This document shows, piece by piece, positions 47,155-57,082 of a stretch of 64,000 nucleotides of DNA. The DNA comes from Curtobacterium aurantiacum (GTDB taxonomy: Bacteria > Actinomycetota > Actinomycetes > Actinomycetales > Microbacteriaceae): contig NZ_JAHEWN010000008.1 in assembly GCF_018598555.1 (NCBI RefSeq), positions 99,725 through 163,724 of the forward strand. The letters run 5' to 3'. The notes beneath the pieces were generated by a model, which saw nothing but the letters and a program-made list of their open reading frames with translations, was not told the origin of the DNA and made no database searches. The translations under genes and the position numbers were made by a program. The stretch's first letter is position 1. Each line of letters opens with the position of its first letter.

Positions 47155-49398
47155 TCAGTCGACGTCGATGACCGTCAGACGACGGGTCGGACGCGTCATC
47201 GCGACGTAGACCGCGGCGGCGGCACGGGCGGCGTCGGCGCCCACGCCGTCCGGGTCGACGAGCAGCACGCCGTCGAACTCCAGGCCCTTGGCGTCCGCAC
47301 CCGTCAGCACCGTGAGCGAGCCGGCGTTCGGCGAGGCGAGCCCCCGGACGTCCGCCTCGGTGCGGGCGAGCCGCCGGCGGATCGTGTCGACCTGGGCCTC
47401 GGGGACGATGACGCCGATGGTGCCGGACCCGATCCGGGCACGCTCGGTGTCGGCGACCGCCACGACGGTGTCGAGCAGGTCGGCCCGCGCGACGCGGACG
47501 CGCTCGACGGGGTCGCCGTCGCGCACCGCCTCGTTGCGGGTGACCGTGAGGCCGGCGCTGTCCGCGAAGGCCCCTGCCGCCTCGACGATGGACCGCGGGG
47601 TGCGGTAGTTGACGGTGAGCTGCTCGATGCGGTGGTCGAGCGGCACCTGCGGTGCACGGCCTCGGCGGCGACGGGCGAGCGCCCCGATGACGTCGTCCCA
47701 GGTGCGTGCGGCACCGGGCGAGGAGCCCTGGGCCATGTCGCCGACGATCGTGAACGAGCGCAGCGGGTTGCGGCGGGCGAGCACGCGCCACTGCATCGGT
47801 GAGAGCTCCTGCGCCTCGTCGACCACGATGTGTCCGTAGGTCCACTCGCGGTCCTCGGCGGCCCGCTCGGCCGTGGAGCGGGGGTCGCCGCCCTCGGCGA
47901 ACGAGCCGGCGACCTGCTCGGCGCTGACGATGCCCTCGACGCCCATGTTCTCGATCGCCTGGCGGGCGTTCTCGATGTCGCGGTTCCGGCTGGCCTTCGC
48001 CGCACGCTTGGCGGCGCCGCCGGTGGGGTCGAACGGACCGAGCAGTTCGGCGGCCTCGTCGAGCAGGGGGACGTCCTCGACCGTCCAGGCGGTGCCACGG
48101 GCGCGCTGCAGCAGGGCGCGGCGCTCCGGCGTCCAGTCGGGGGTCAGCGAGGCGAGCCAGTTCGGCCGGGCGTAGAGGTCCTCGAGGAACTTCTCCGGCG
48201 GCAGCGGCAGCCACGCGGTGTTCAGCAGCACCCGGGCGTCGTACGAGCTCCGGATGTCCTCGCGCAGGACCTTCTCGTCGGCTTCGTCCACCGTCGTGCC
48301 GCGCTCCCGCAGCTGCTCGGCGAGCAGGCGGGTCATCGCGTCGAGGGCGATCTTGTTGAACGTGACGCGGGCGGCGTTGTGCGGCTTGCCGCGGTCCTGC
48401 GCACGCTTCATGGCGTCGGCGACGAGCTGCGGCGGCACGACGAGCCGTTCGCCCTCGACGTCGAGCGTGACCGACTCGGTCGGCGCGACCTGGCGCGAGC
48501 GCACGGCCCGGCGCAGGAGCGACGCCATCTGCGCGGCGCCCTTCACGGCGGCGACGTCGCGCGTGTCGTGCGTCGTCGCGTGCACGCCCGGGTAGAGCGA
48601 ACCGAGCGAGGCCATCACGACACCGGTCTCGCCGAGCGACGGGAGCACCTGCTCGATGTAGGTCAGGAACGCGGGCGACGGGCCGACCATCAGCACGCCG
48701 GAGCCCCGCAGCCGCTCACGGTACGAGTAGAGCAGGTAGGCGGCGCGGTGCAGCGCCACGGCGGTCTTGCCGGTGCCGGGACCACCCTGCACGATGAGCA
48801 CACCCTCGAGCGGGGAGCGGATGATGCGGTCCTGCTCGCCCTGGATCGTCGCGACGATGTCGGTCATCCGGCCGGTGCGTTCGGCGGTCACCGCGGCGAG
48901 CAGCGCCCCCTCACCCTGCAGGTGGGTGCGCTCGTCGTCGTACAGCGAGGCGTCGAAGACCTCGTCCTCGACGCCGACCACCCGGCGCCCCTGCAGGGAC
49001 AGGTGCCGGCGGGAGCGCATGCCCATCGGGTGCGCCGCGGTGGCCTGGTAGAAGGCGCTGGCACCGGGGACGCGCCAGTCGAGCAGCAGCGGCCGGTGCT
49101 CGGCGTCGCGCAGCCCCACGCGGCCGATGTAGCGGAAGGTGTCGTCGGGGCTCTCGGGTTCGGCGACCTCGAGCCGGCCGAAGACCAGCCGGTCCCCCAC
49201 CCGCTCGAGCGTCGCGACGGTGTCCTCGTAGAGCCGCGCGTACGCATCGCGCTCGCTGCGGCTCTGGTGGTTCCCGCCGACGGCCTGACGGCGGGTCTCG
49301 GCGAGGCGCTGCTCGGCCTCGGCGGTCAGCTCGTCGAGACGGCGGAAGAGGCCGTCGACGTAGCCGCGTTCACGGTCGATCTCGGTCGGTTCGGACAC
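47155..49398 (-). CDS. HelD/HelR-type superfamily 1 helicase
   Basis: About 747 residues. Walker A is VQGGPGTGKTAVALHRAAYLLY; Walker B HIVVDEAQELSPMQW; also VGDMAQG and the C-terminal TGADAKGLEFDGVLLVDPD. The N-terminal coiled-coil (RERGYVDGLFRRLDELTAEAE) and YIGRVGLRDAEHRPLLLDWRVP are typical of HelD, which frees stalled RNA polymerase from DNA; HelR relatives give rifamycin tolerance. I choose GTG 49398, with AAGGG six bases upstream, because a TACACT -10 lies at ~49430 inside the longer frame. Confidence 0.9.
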   Translation of the reverse strand: MSEPTEIDRERGYVDGLFRRLDELTAEAEQRLAETRRQAVGGNHQSRSERDAYARLYEDTVATLERVGDRLVFGRLEVAEPESPDDTFRYIGRVGLRDAEHRPLLLDWRVPGASAFYQATAAHPMGMRSRRHLSLQGRRVVGVEDEVFDASLYDDERTHLQGEGALLAAVTAERTGRMTDIVATIQGEQDRIIRSPLEGVLIVQGGPGTGKTAVALHRAAYLLYSYRERLRGSGVLMVGPSPAFLTYIEQVLPSLGETGVVMASLGSLYPGVHATTHDTRDVAAVKGAAQMASLLRRAVRSRQVAPTESVTLDVEGERLVVPPQLVADAMKRAQDRGKPHNAARVTFNKIALDAMTRLLAEQLRERGTTVDEADEKVLREDIRSSYDARVLLNTAWLPLPPEKFLEDLYARPNWLASLTPDWTPERRALLQRARGTAWTVEDVPLLDEAAELLGPFDPTGGAAKRAAKASRNRDIENARQAIENMGVEGIVSAEQVAGSFAEGGDPRSTAERAAEDREWTYGHIVVDEAQELSPMQWRVLARRNPLRSFTIVGDMAQGSSPGAARTWDDVIGALARRRRGRAPQVPLDHRIEQLTVNYRTPRSIVEAAGAFADSAGLTVTRNEAVRDGDPVERVRVARADLLDTVVAVADTERARIGSGTIGVIVPEAQVDTIRRRLARTEADVRGLASPNAGSLTVLTGADAKGLEFDGVLLVDPDGVGADAARAAAAVYVAMTRPTRRLTVIDVD

Positions 49399-49476
49399 AC
49401 ACAACCCTTCGGGAAGAGGGGGAACCAGTGTACTGCCCACCGGACACCCCGCTCTCCCCGGAGGGTCGCGATGGGG

Positions 49477-50313
49477 TCACATCTCTTCGTGCGTGTCCGG
49501 GTCGCCGTCCCACAGGCGGCCGCGCTCGAGCGCGGAGATCGCCTGCACCTCGTCGTCGGTCAGCTCGAAGCCGAAGACGTCGAGGTTCTCCTTCTGGCGG
49601 GCGGCGTCGCCCGACTTCGGCACCGGCACGGCACCGAGCTGGACGTGCCAGCGCAGCACGACCTGGCCTGGGGCCACCCCGTGCGCGGCGGCGGCGTCGA
49701 CGATCGGCTGCTCGGTGAGCAGTTCCGACCGCTTCGCGAGTGGGCTCCAGCTCTCGGTCACGATGCCGAGCTCCTGGTGCACGTTCCGCAGTTCCGCCTG
49801 GGGGAAGTACGGGTGCAACTCCACCTGGTTGACGGCCGGGGCGACCCCGGTGGCGTCCACGATGCGGCGGAGGTGCTCGGGTGTGAAGTTCGAGACGCCG
49901 ATCGAGCGGACCTTGCCGCTGTCACGGAGGTCGACGAACGCCTTCCAGGTGTCGACGAACCTGCCCACCGACGGGTTCGGCCAGTGGATGAGGTACAGGT
50001 CGACGTGGTCGAGCCCCAGGTTGCCGAGGGTCTCGTCGATCGAGCAGTGTGCCTCGTCGTAGCCGTGGTGTCGGCCGGGCAGCTTCGACGTGACGACGAG
50101 GTCCTCGCGCGGCACCTCGGACTCGCGCACGGCCCGGCCGACGGCGTCCTCGTTGCCGTAGTTCAGCGCCGTGTCGAGCAGCCGGTAGCCGCTCGCGATC
50201 GCGGTGCCGACTGCGGCCGCGCCCTCGTCGCCGTTCAGGCCGTAGGTGCCGAGGCCGAGCTCCGGGAACCGGTGGCCGTCGTTCAGCTCGATCGTCGGGG
50301 CGCCGACCTGCAT
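49477..50313 (-). CDS. Aldo/keto reductase
   Basis: 278 residues. The catalytic Tyr is in LLDTALNYGNEDAVGRAV, Lys in VVTSKLPGRHHG and His in LYLIHWPNP. NQVELHPYFPQ and GVAPGQVVLRWHVQLG are the usual C-terminal motifs. This resembles the diketogluconate-reductase-like group, NADPH-dependent with broad carbonyl substrates. Its ATG shares a base with the FKBP stop. Confidence 0.94.
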   Translation of the reverse strand: MQVGAPTIELNDGHRFPELGLGTYGLNGDEGAAAVGTAIASGYRLLDTALNYGNEDAVGRAVRESEVPREDLVVTSKLPGRHHGYDEAHCSIDETLGNLGLDHVDLYLIHWPNPSVGRFVDTWKAFVDLRDSGKVRSIGVSNFTPEHLRRIVDATGVAPAVNQVELHPYFPQAELRNVHQELGIVTESWSPLAKRSELLTEQPIVDAAAAHGVAPGQVVLRWHVQLGAVPVPKSGDAARQKENLDVFGFELTDDEVQAISALERGRLWDGDPDTHEEM

Positions 50314-50684
50314 CAGCGGACCCCGAGCAGGTCGATCACGAAGATGAGGGTCTTGCCGGACAGGAAGTGGCCACCGCCGGCGGGGCCGTAGGCGAGCTCC
50401 GGCGGGACGACGAGCTTGCGGCGGCCGCCGACCTTCATGCCGGGGATGCCCTCCTGCCAGCCGCGCACGAGCGCCGCGAGCGGGAAGTCGATGGGCTCGC
50501 CGCGGTTCCAGGAGCTGTCGAACTCCTCGCCGGTCTCGTACTCGACGCCGGCGTAGTGGACCTTGACGGTCGACCCGGCGGACGCTTCCTCGCCGGAACC
50601 CTCGACGATGTCGGTGACGACGAGTTCGGTGGGGGCGGGGCCCTCGGGGGCGTCGAACTCGGGCTTGCTGTTGAGGTCAGTCAT
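50313..50684 (-). CDS. FKBP-type peptidyl-prolyl cis-trans isomerase
   Basis: 123 residues, single FKBP domain: STVKVHYAGVEYETGEEFDS, GWQEGIPGMKVGGRRKLVVP and ELAYGPAGGG. No signal peptide or lipobox, so cytoplasmic. It speeds proline isomerisation during folding. First gene of a two-gene unit with the aldo/keto reductase. Confidence 0.95.
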   Translation of the reverse strand: MTDLNSKPEFDAPEGPAPTELVVTDIVEGSGEEASAGSTVKVHYAGVEYETGEEFDSSWNRGEPIDFPLAALVRGWQEGIPGMKVGGRRKLVVPPELAYGPAGGGHFLSGKTLIFVIDLLGVR

Positions 50685-50753
50685 GCCGATCAGTCAACCA
50701 GAGGGCGCACCGGGCAGACGCAACGAGCGTCCAGCCCGCAGAATGGTTCCACC

Positions 50754-52073
50754 GTGACACCAACGACTCCCGCACCGCCGCGCCGCCGCCTGCTCGCCGA
50801 CCTCACCCCGCTCCGCCGCTCCCCCGCCTTCGCCCGGCTCTGGGCCGGCACCGCGATCGCGGGCATCGGTACCCAGATGACCACCGTCGCCGTCGGGCTC
50901 GAGGTCTACGAGATCACCCGCTCGACCTTCGCCGTGGCACTGGTGGGCGTCATCGCGCTCGTGCCGATGATCGTCGCGGGGCTGTACGGCGGGATGCTCG
51001 CGGACGCCTTCGACCGGCGCCTCGTCGCCCTCGTGTCGTCGATCATCGCCTGGGTCGCGGTCGCCCTGATCGCCACGCACGCCTGGCTCGACCTGCACAG
51101 CGTCCTGCTGCTCTACGTCCTGGCGACCGTGAACGCCGTTGCCGCGACCGTCAGCAACGCCTCCCGCTCCGCCATCGTGCCCCGGCTCGTCGGCACCGAC
51201 CTGCTCCCCGCGGCGAGCGCCCTGGGCGGGATCGCGTCGGGGTTCCAGGTCACCGTCGGTCCGGCGATCGCGGGCGTCCTGATCGCCACGGTCGGGTTCG
51301 CGCCGACGTACACGATCGACGTCGTGCTGTTCACGTTCGCGTTCCTCGGGGTGTTCACCCTGCCGCGGATGGCCGCCGAACACGGCGCACTCCGACCGGG
51401 GCTCGGCTCGCTCATCGAGGGTGCGAAGTTCCTGCGGCGGTCACGCAACATCACCATGACGTTCGTGCTCGACATCGTCGCGATGACGTTCGGGCAGCCG
51501 CGCGTGCTGTTCCCCGCGATCGGGGCGCTCGTCATCGGCGGCGGGTCGATCACCGTCGGCACGCTCACCGCTGCCTACGCGATCGGCGCGCTGCTGTCGA
51601 GTGTGTTCTCCGGGCCGCTCGGGCACGTCCGACGCCAGGGTGAGGCCGTCGGCTGGGCCATCACGGCGTACGGCGGGGCGATCGCGGGGTTCGGTGTGGT
51701 CATCGCACTGGCGCACGTGCTCGGCGGCCGCTCGGGCGAGGCGTTCGGCGTCGAGATCCTGCCGGCGCTCGGGCTCGCGGCGCTGTTCCTGGCGATGGCC
51801 GGCGGTGCGGACAACGTCAGCTCGGTGTTCCGGAACACGATCCTGCAGGCGGCGTCGCCGGACGGCATGCGCGGGCGGCTGCAGGGCATCTTCATCGTCG
51901 TCGTCACGGGCGGCCCGCGCCTCGGCGACCTGTACGCCGGCCTGGTCGTCGCGGCCGGCATCGCGTACCCGCCGGTCATCGGCGGCGTGCTGATCATCGG
52001 CCTCGTCGCGCTGCTCCTCCGCATGGTCCCCTCGTTCCGCCGCTACGACGCCCTGCACCCGCACGCCAACTGA
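50754..52073 (+). CDS. MFS exporter, EntS-like (MFS_3)
   Basis: About 439 residues from a GTG at 50754. About 12 membrane segments. The N-terminal FARLWAGTAIAGIGTQMTTV and GLYGGMLADAFDRRLVALVS (motif A with D-x-x-x-R-R) match the EntS/MFS_3 group; AGGADNVSSVFRNTILQ is the typical cytoplasmic loop of that group. Relatives export enterobactin or drugs. Substrate unknown. Confidence 0.9.
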   Translation: MTPTTPAPPRRRLLADLTPLRRSPAFARLWAGTAIAGIGTQMTTVAVGLEVYEITRSTFAVALVGVIALVPMIVAGLYGGMLADAFDRRLVALVSSIIAWVAVALIATHAWLDLHSVLLLYVLATVNAVAATVSNASRSAIVPRLVGTDLLPAASALGGIASGFQVTVGPAIAGVLIATVGFAPTYTIDVVLFTFAFLGVFTLPRMAAEHGALRPGLGSLIEGAKFLRRSRNITMTFVLDIVAMTFGQPRVLFPAIGALVIGGGSITVGTLTAAYAIGALLSSVFSGPLGHVRRQGEAVGWAITAYGGAIAGFGVVIALAHVLGGRSGEAFGVEILPALGLAALFLAMAGGADNVSSVFRNTILQAASPDGMRGRLQGIFIVVVTGGPRLGDLYAGLVVAAGIAYPPVIGGVLIIGLVALLLRMVPSFRRYDALHPHAN

Positions 52074-52107
52074 CGGCCGCGGCGGTCGGGGCGGTCGGGG
52101 CGGGCCG

Positions 52108-52177
52108 CAAAACACCGGTGCTCGCACGTCGAACACCCGCGTTCCGCGGTGCGGAGCGTGAACACCGGTGTCTTGCA
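52108..52177. repeat. Family E dyad
   Basis: GCAAAACACCGGTG (52108-52121) and CACCGGTGTCTTGC (52164-52177) pair with one mismatch. A middle GAACACCCGCG copy sits between them. Space between the MFS and YihY genes. Confidence 0.65.
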
Positions 52178-52203
52178 GGCGCACCAGCGCGACCAACAGG
52201 CAG

Positions 52204-52239
52204 TCGGGAGGCGCGGGGCGGGCCCGCCACGGGCCTCCA
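52204..52239. repeat. Family A imperfect palindrome
   Basis: GGGAGGCGCGGGGCGGG pairs with CCCGCCACGGGCCTCC with mismatches, 18 bases before the YihY -10. Confidence 0.6.
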
Positions 52240-52256
52240 GGACCGCACGTGTCGGG

Positions 52257-52262
52257 TACCGT
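52257..52262 (+). promoter_or_regulatory. -10 element of the YihY gene (leaderless type)
   Basis: TACCGT is seven bases before the ATG at 52270. Confidence 0.6.
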
Positions 52263-52269
52263 ACGACGC

Positions 52270-53355
52270 ATGCCGGACAGCGCATCGCGCGACCTCCAGC
52301 GGACGGGAGTCCGCGCCGTCGTCCGGCGCACCTACCACTCGGTCATCCGGCACCGCGTCGTCGACGCGGCCGCGTCGCTGACGTTCTTCGCGCTGCTGAC
52401 GGTGTTCCCGACCGCGCTCGCCGTCGTGTCCGCGCTGTCGATCGTCGACCGGAAGGGCGACAGCGTCACCGACATCGTCGAGGTGCTCGGGTTCATCGTC
52501 CGGCCGGAGACCGCGTCGCACCTCGAGACACCGCTCCGGCAGCTGCTCACCCTGGACAACCCGTGGCTCGGCTTCACGATCGGCGTCGTGCTGACGCTCT
52601 GGTCACTCTCCGGCTACGCGACTGCGTTCGGGCGGGCGATGAACACCGCGTACGAGGTCGAGGAGGGCCGGCGGATCTGGAAGTTCCGCAGCATGATGCT
52701 CCTCGTCACGCTGCTCGTCATGGTCGGCGGTGCCGTCGCGATCGTCATCCTGCTCGGCACGCCGACGATCTCCGAGGCCGTGATCCGGCAGCTCGGGTGG
52801 GCGCCGTGGATCGACGACGTGTGGAACGTGGTGAAGTGGCCGGTGCTCGCGGCCGACCTCGTGGTGATGGTGGCGGTGCTCTACTACGCGACGCCGAACG
52901 TGAAGACCCCGCAGCTGCGGTGGGTGTCCGCCGGTGCCGCGTTCGCGATCGTGACCTGGGCCATCGCCACCATGGGGTTCGCGCTCTACGTGGAGACCCT
53001 CGGCGGCGGGAACCGCGCGTACGGGTGGCTCGGCGGCGCGATCCTGCTGCTCGTGTACCTGTACATCTCGAACTTCGTGCTCGTGGTCGGCGGCGAGCTC
53101 GACTCCGAGGTGATCCGGATGCGGCAGCTGCTCGCCGGCATCGAGGCGGACGAGTCGATCCGGCTGCCGCTGCGGGACGTCACCCGCAACTTCACGCTCG
53201 CGCGCTGGCGGGACCAGGACATCGCGGCCGCGCAGCACGTCCGGGCCGAGGCCGCTCGGGTGGCCGAGGAAGAGGACGCCGAGCCGACCCCGGGCGAGGA
53301 GCACCTGCGGGCGATGGCGCAGCAGGTGCGGGTGGGCGAGCGGCCGCTGCCCTGA
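52270..53355 (+). CDS. YihY/BrkB family inner membrane protein
   Basis: About 361 residues with six membrane segments. VDAAASLTFFALLTVFPTAL, ATAFGRAMNTAYEVEEGR, YYATPNVKTPQLRWVSAGA and NRAYGWLGGAILLLVYLYIS are YihY/BrkB signatures. Once called RNase BN, it is now seen as a membrane protein of unknown transport role. The C-terminal ~60 residues are acidic and disordered. Confidence 0.93.
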   Translation: MPDSASRDLQRTGVRAVVRRTYHSVIRHRVVDAAASLTFFALLTVFPTALAVVSALSIVDRKGDSVTDIVEVLGFIVRPETASHLETPLRQLLTLDNPWLGFTIGVVLTLWSLSGYATAFGRAMNTAYEVEEGRRIWKFRSMMLLVTLLVMVGGAVAIVILLGTPTISEAVIRQLGWAPWIDDVWNVVKWPVLAADLVVMVAVLYYATPNVKTPQLRWVSAGAAFAIVTWAIATMGFALYVETLGGGNRAYGWLGGAILLLVYLYISNFVLVVGGELDSEVIRMRQLLAGIEADESIRLPLRDVTRNFTLARWRDQDIAAAQHVRAEAARVAEEEDAEPTPGEEHLRAMAQQVRVGERPLP

Positions 53356-53435
53356 CGCGTGCTCGCATGCGTCGGCGCGCGCGACCGCGGGCGCGGGCCT
53401 GCTCACGCCGCCGTGCTCGGGCCGCGGTGCTCGGG

Positions 53436-54917
53436 TCAGTGCTTGCGCGCCTCGGCGTCCAGCATCTCCTCGGTGACGATCGGGATGGCCCCCGTCGCCA
53501 GCTCGATGCCCGACAGCCGTGCCGGGCTGAGCACCCGCATGACCTGGTCCTCCTCCATCAGGCCGGCGGCCACGACGAGCGTCGAGATCGGCGTCGAGGT
53601 GGTCAGCGCCGTGTGCGCGATCGACGCCGCCGCCGCGTACCCGATGTACGGCGTGAGTGCGGTGACGACGCCGACGTTGGTGTCGACCTGGGCCGCGAGC
53701 TTCGCCTCGTTCGCCTCGATGCCGACGACGCAGTGCTCGCGCAGGGTCGCGCAGCCGCGGGACATCCACTGCAGCGACTGGAGGATCGAGTGGGCGATGA
53801 TCGGCTCGAAGGCGTTGAGCTGGAGCTGCCCGCTCTCCGCCGCCATCGTCACCGTGGTGTCCGCGCCGGCGACCGCGTAGGCGATCTGGTTCACGACCTC
53901 GGGGATCACCGGGTTGACCTTGCCCGGCATGATCGACGAGCCGGCCTGGCGTGCCGGCAGGGTGATCTCACCGAGGCCCGCCTGCGGTCCGGACGACAGC
54001 AGCCGCAGGTCGTTGCAGATCTTCGAGAGCTTCGCGGCGCTCCGCTTCACGATGCCGGACAGGGTCATGAACGACCCCGCGTCGCTCGTCGCCTCGATGA
54101 GGTCGGGAGCGGTGACGACGTCGATGCCGCTCGCCTCCTGCAGCTGGCGGCGGACCTCGTCGCGGTAGAGCGGGTCCGCGGTGATGCCCGTGCCGATCGC
54201 CGTCGCACCGAGGTTCATCTCGGCGAGCAGCGGCATCACCTTGCGGAGCAGGTCCGCGTCCTCCTGGATGGTGTGCGAGAACCCGGTGAACTCCTGCCCG
54301 AGGGTCATCGGCACCGCGTCCTGCAGCTGGGTCCGGCCGACCTTGAGCACGTCGGCGAAGGCCCGGCCCCGCTCGGCGAACGCCGCGGAGAGCTCCTCGA
54401 GCTGCACGATGAGCCGACGGACCCCGAAGATCATCGCGATCTTGATGCTCGTCGGGTACGTGTCGTTGGTCGACTGGCTGCGGTTCACGTGGTCGATCGG
54501 GTGCAGGTACGCGTAGTCGCCCCGCTCCCGCCCCAGGAGTTCGAGGGCCCGGTTCGCGAGGACCTCGTTCGTGTTCATGTTCGTGCTCGTCCCCGCGCCG
54601 CCCTGCACCACGTCGACGACGAACTGCTCGCGGAGCGCTCCGTCGCGGACCTCCTGCGCCGCCCGGTCGATCGCGTCGGCACGCTCGTCGTCGAGGACAC
54701 CGATCGCCCGGTTCGCCCGAGCCGCCGCCTGCTTCACGGTGACGAGTGCCTCGATGAGGTCCGGGTACACGGCGATCGGCACGGAGGTGATCGGGAAGTT
54801 CTCCAGCGCCCGCAGGGTGTTGATGCCCCAGTACGCGTCGATCGGGACCTCCCGTGATCCCAGCGAGTCGCTCTCGGTCCGCGTCGTCGTCACAGGTGCC
54901 TCCTCGTTGCCGGTCAC
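53436..54917 (-). CDS. aspA: Aspartate ammonia-lyase
   Basis: 493 residues. The superfamily signature is GSSIMPGKVNPVIPEVVNQ, with the catalytic Ser. QGGAGTSTNMNTNEVLANRA and VNRSQSTNDTYPTSIKIAM are further active-site loops. The early YWGINTLRALENFPI favours aspartase over fumarase. It releases ammonia and fumarate from aspartate. TAGCCT six bases before the GTG at 54917 suggests a leaderless mRNA. Confidence 0.94.
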   Translation of the reverse strand: MTGNEEAPVTTTRTESDSLGSREVPIDAYWGINTLRALENFPITSVPIAVYPDLIEALVTVKQAAARANRAIGVLDDERADAIDRAAQEVRDGALREQFVVDVVQGGAGTSTNMNTNEVLANRALELLGRERGDYAYLHPIDHVNRSQSTNDTYPTSIKIAMIFGVRRLIVQLEELSAAFAERGRAFADVLKVGRTQLQDAVPMTLGQEFTGFSHTIQEDADLLRKVMPLLAEMNLGATAIGTGITADPLYRDEVRRQLQEASGIDVVTAPDLIEATSDAGSFMTLSGIVKRSAAKLSKICNDLRLLSSGPQAGLGEITLPARQAGSSIMPGKVNPVIPEVVNQIAYAVAGADTTVTMAAESGQLQLNAFEPIIAHSILQSLQWMSRGCATLREHCVVGIEANEAKLAAQVDTNVGVVTALTPYIGYAAAASIAHTALTTSTPISTLVVAAGLMEEDQVMRVLSPARLSGIELATGAIPIVTEEMLDAEARKH

Positions 54918-54923
54918 ACGTCG

Positions 54924-54929
54924 AGGCTA
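54924..54929 (-). promoter_or_regulatory. -10 element of aspA (leaderless type)
   Basis: TAGCCT is six bases before the GTG at 54917. Confidence 0.6.
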
Positions 54930-55001
54930 GTCCGGTCCGTCCGGCCGGTCCGGAACCGCGCCGGGGTGGGGCGGTGGGCGCCACGCGCCTCCCGTCACTT
55001 C

Positions 55002-55052
55002 GTGAGCAGAAGATGTCAGGTCGCGCTGCGGGACGCGACATCTTCTGCTCAC
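55002..55052. repeat. Family B dyad
   Basis: A perfect 16-bp stem from GTGAGCAGAAGATGTC (55002-55017) and GACATCTTCTGCTCAC (55037-55052). Confidence 0.85.
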
Positions 55053-55076
55053 CGAGCGCGCCCGCCCGCGCACTTC

Positions 55077-55127
55077 GTGAGCAGAAGATGTTGGGTCACG
55101 GACGGCGACGCGACATCTTCTGCTCAC
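55077..55127. repeat. Family B dyad
   Basis: A 15-bp stem from GTGAGCAGAAGATGT (55077-55091) and ACATCTTCTGCTCAC (55113-55127), a near copy of its left neighbour. Confidence 0.85.
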
Positions 55128-55203
55128 CAAGCGCGCCGCCAGCGCGAGCGGGCGGAATGCCGGGGTCGCCCTGGCAACGCACGGCGGCATTTCGCCCGCT
55201 CGC

Positions 55204-55250
55204 CCGCGACGGACGGGAGGCCCGGGGCCAGGCCGCCACGGGCCTCCCGT
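55204..55250. repeat. Family A palindrome
   Basis: GGACGGGAGGCCCGGGG pairs with CCACGGGCCTCCCGTC with mismatches. It lies between family B copies in the 441-bp space between aspA and the small membrane protein gene. Confidence 0.7.
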
Positions 55251-55291
55251 CGACCCGCGGTCACGGCCCGCACGCAGCGCACGGACGACCA

Positions 55292-55342
55292 GTGAGCAGA
55301 AGACGCCGGGTCGCGAGGGGCGACCCGGCGTCTTCTGCTCAC
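55292..55342 (-). repeat. Family B dyad, 23-bp perfect stem
   Basis: 55292-55314 pairs perfectly with 55320-55342 around a 5-base loop. The outer arm is GTGAGCAGAAGA, the inner arm CGCCGGGTCGC. It lies 16 bases past the stop of the gene at 55359 and is a good terminator candidate for pit and that gene. Confidence 0.85.
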
Positions 55343-55358
55343 GCGGTGAGCGCGCGCG

Positions 55359-55655
55359 TCAGTGGAACTGCGGGACGATCAGGTAGATGCCGTAGAGCAC
55401 GACGGCACCGCACACCGCGAAGCACGCGACGGCGGCGGCACGGAGTGCGCGCGTGGCCGTCGAGGCGCCGGCCGGGTTCGGGAAGCCGGCGGTCGCCGGG
55501 CCGATCGTGCCGTCGTCCTTCACGGTGAACTTCCCGGCGCGGGTGTCGGCGGCACTCCAGAGCCGGAGACCGACCGAGTACACGGCGACGACGAAGCACG
55601 ACGAGACCACGGCGACGATCGCCACGGTGAGGAACGCGAACCAGTCGATGCCCAT
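55359..55655 (-). CDS. Small two-helix membrane protein, unknown function
   Basis: 98 residues. Helix one (FLTVAIVAVVSSCFVVAVYS) near the N-terminus and helix two (AVACFAVCGAVVLYGIYLIV) near the C-terminus flank a hydrophilic loop. It follows pit by 55 bases on the same strand. The pairing of a small membrane protein with pit is known in actinobacteria, so a role in phosphate uptake is possible but unproven. Confidence 0.85.
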   Translation of the reverse strand: MGIDWFAFLTVAIVAVVSSCFVVAVYSVGLRLWSAADTRAGKFTVKDDGTIGPATAGFPNPAGASTATRALRAAAVACFAVCGAVVLYGIYLIVPQFH

Positions 55656-55710
55656 CAGCGGTCTCCCCCTTCGAGGAATGCGAAACTGCGTCCGTCAATG
55701 GCGATGCCCA

Positions 55711-56967
<1,257 letters not shown>

Positions 56968-57082
56968 CGCGGGCAAGTGTCCCAGGCGTCGCCCCATCGA
57001 GCAAACCCGATCGTCCACCTGCTGTTCACCGGAGCTTCACATTCGTTCAGCTTCGGAACCATGCCGATGGAAGAATGCGTGC

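Noticed and set aside
49399..49476. Rifamycin-associated element upstream of the HelR-like gene
   Set aside because: I looked for the 19-bp GGGGCTTGCGGCAAGGCCC-type palindrome in the promoter region and did not find it.
55002..55342. Clustered family B repeats as a CRISPR array or transposon ends
   Set aside because: Each unit is a self-complementary hairpin with irregular spacing, and there is no transposase between or near them.
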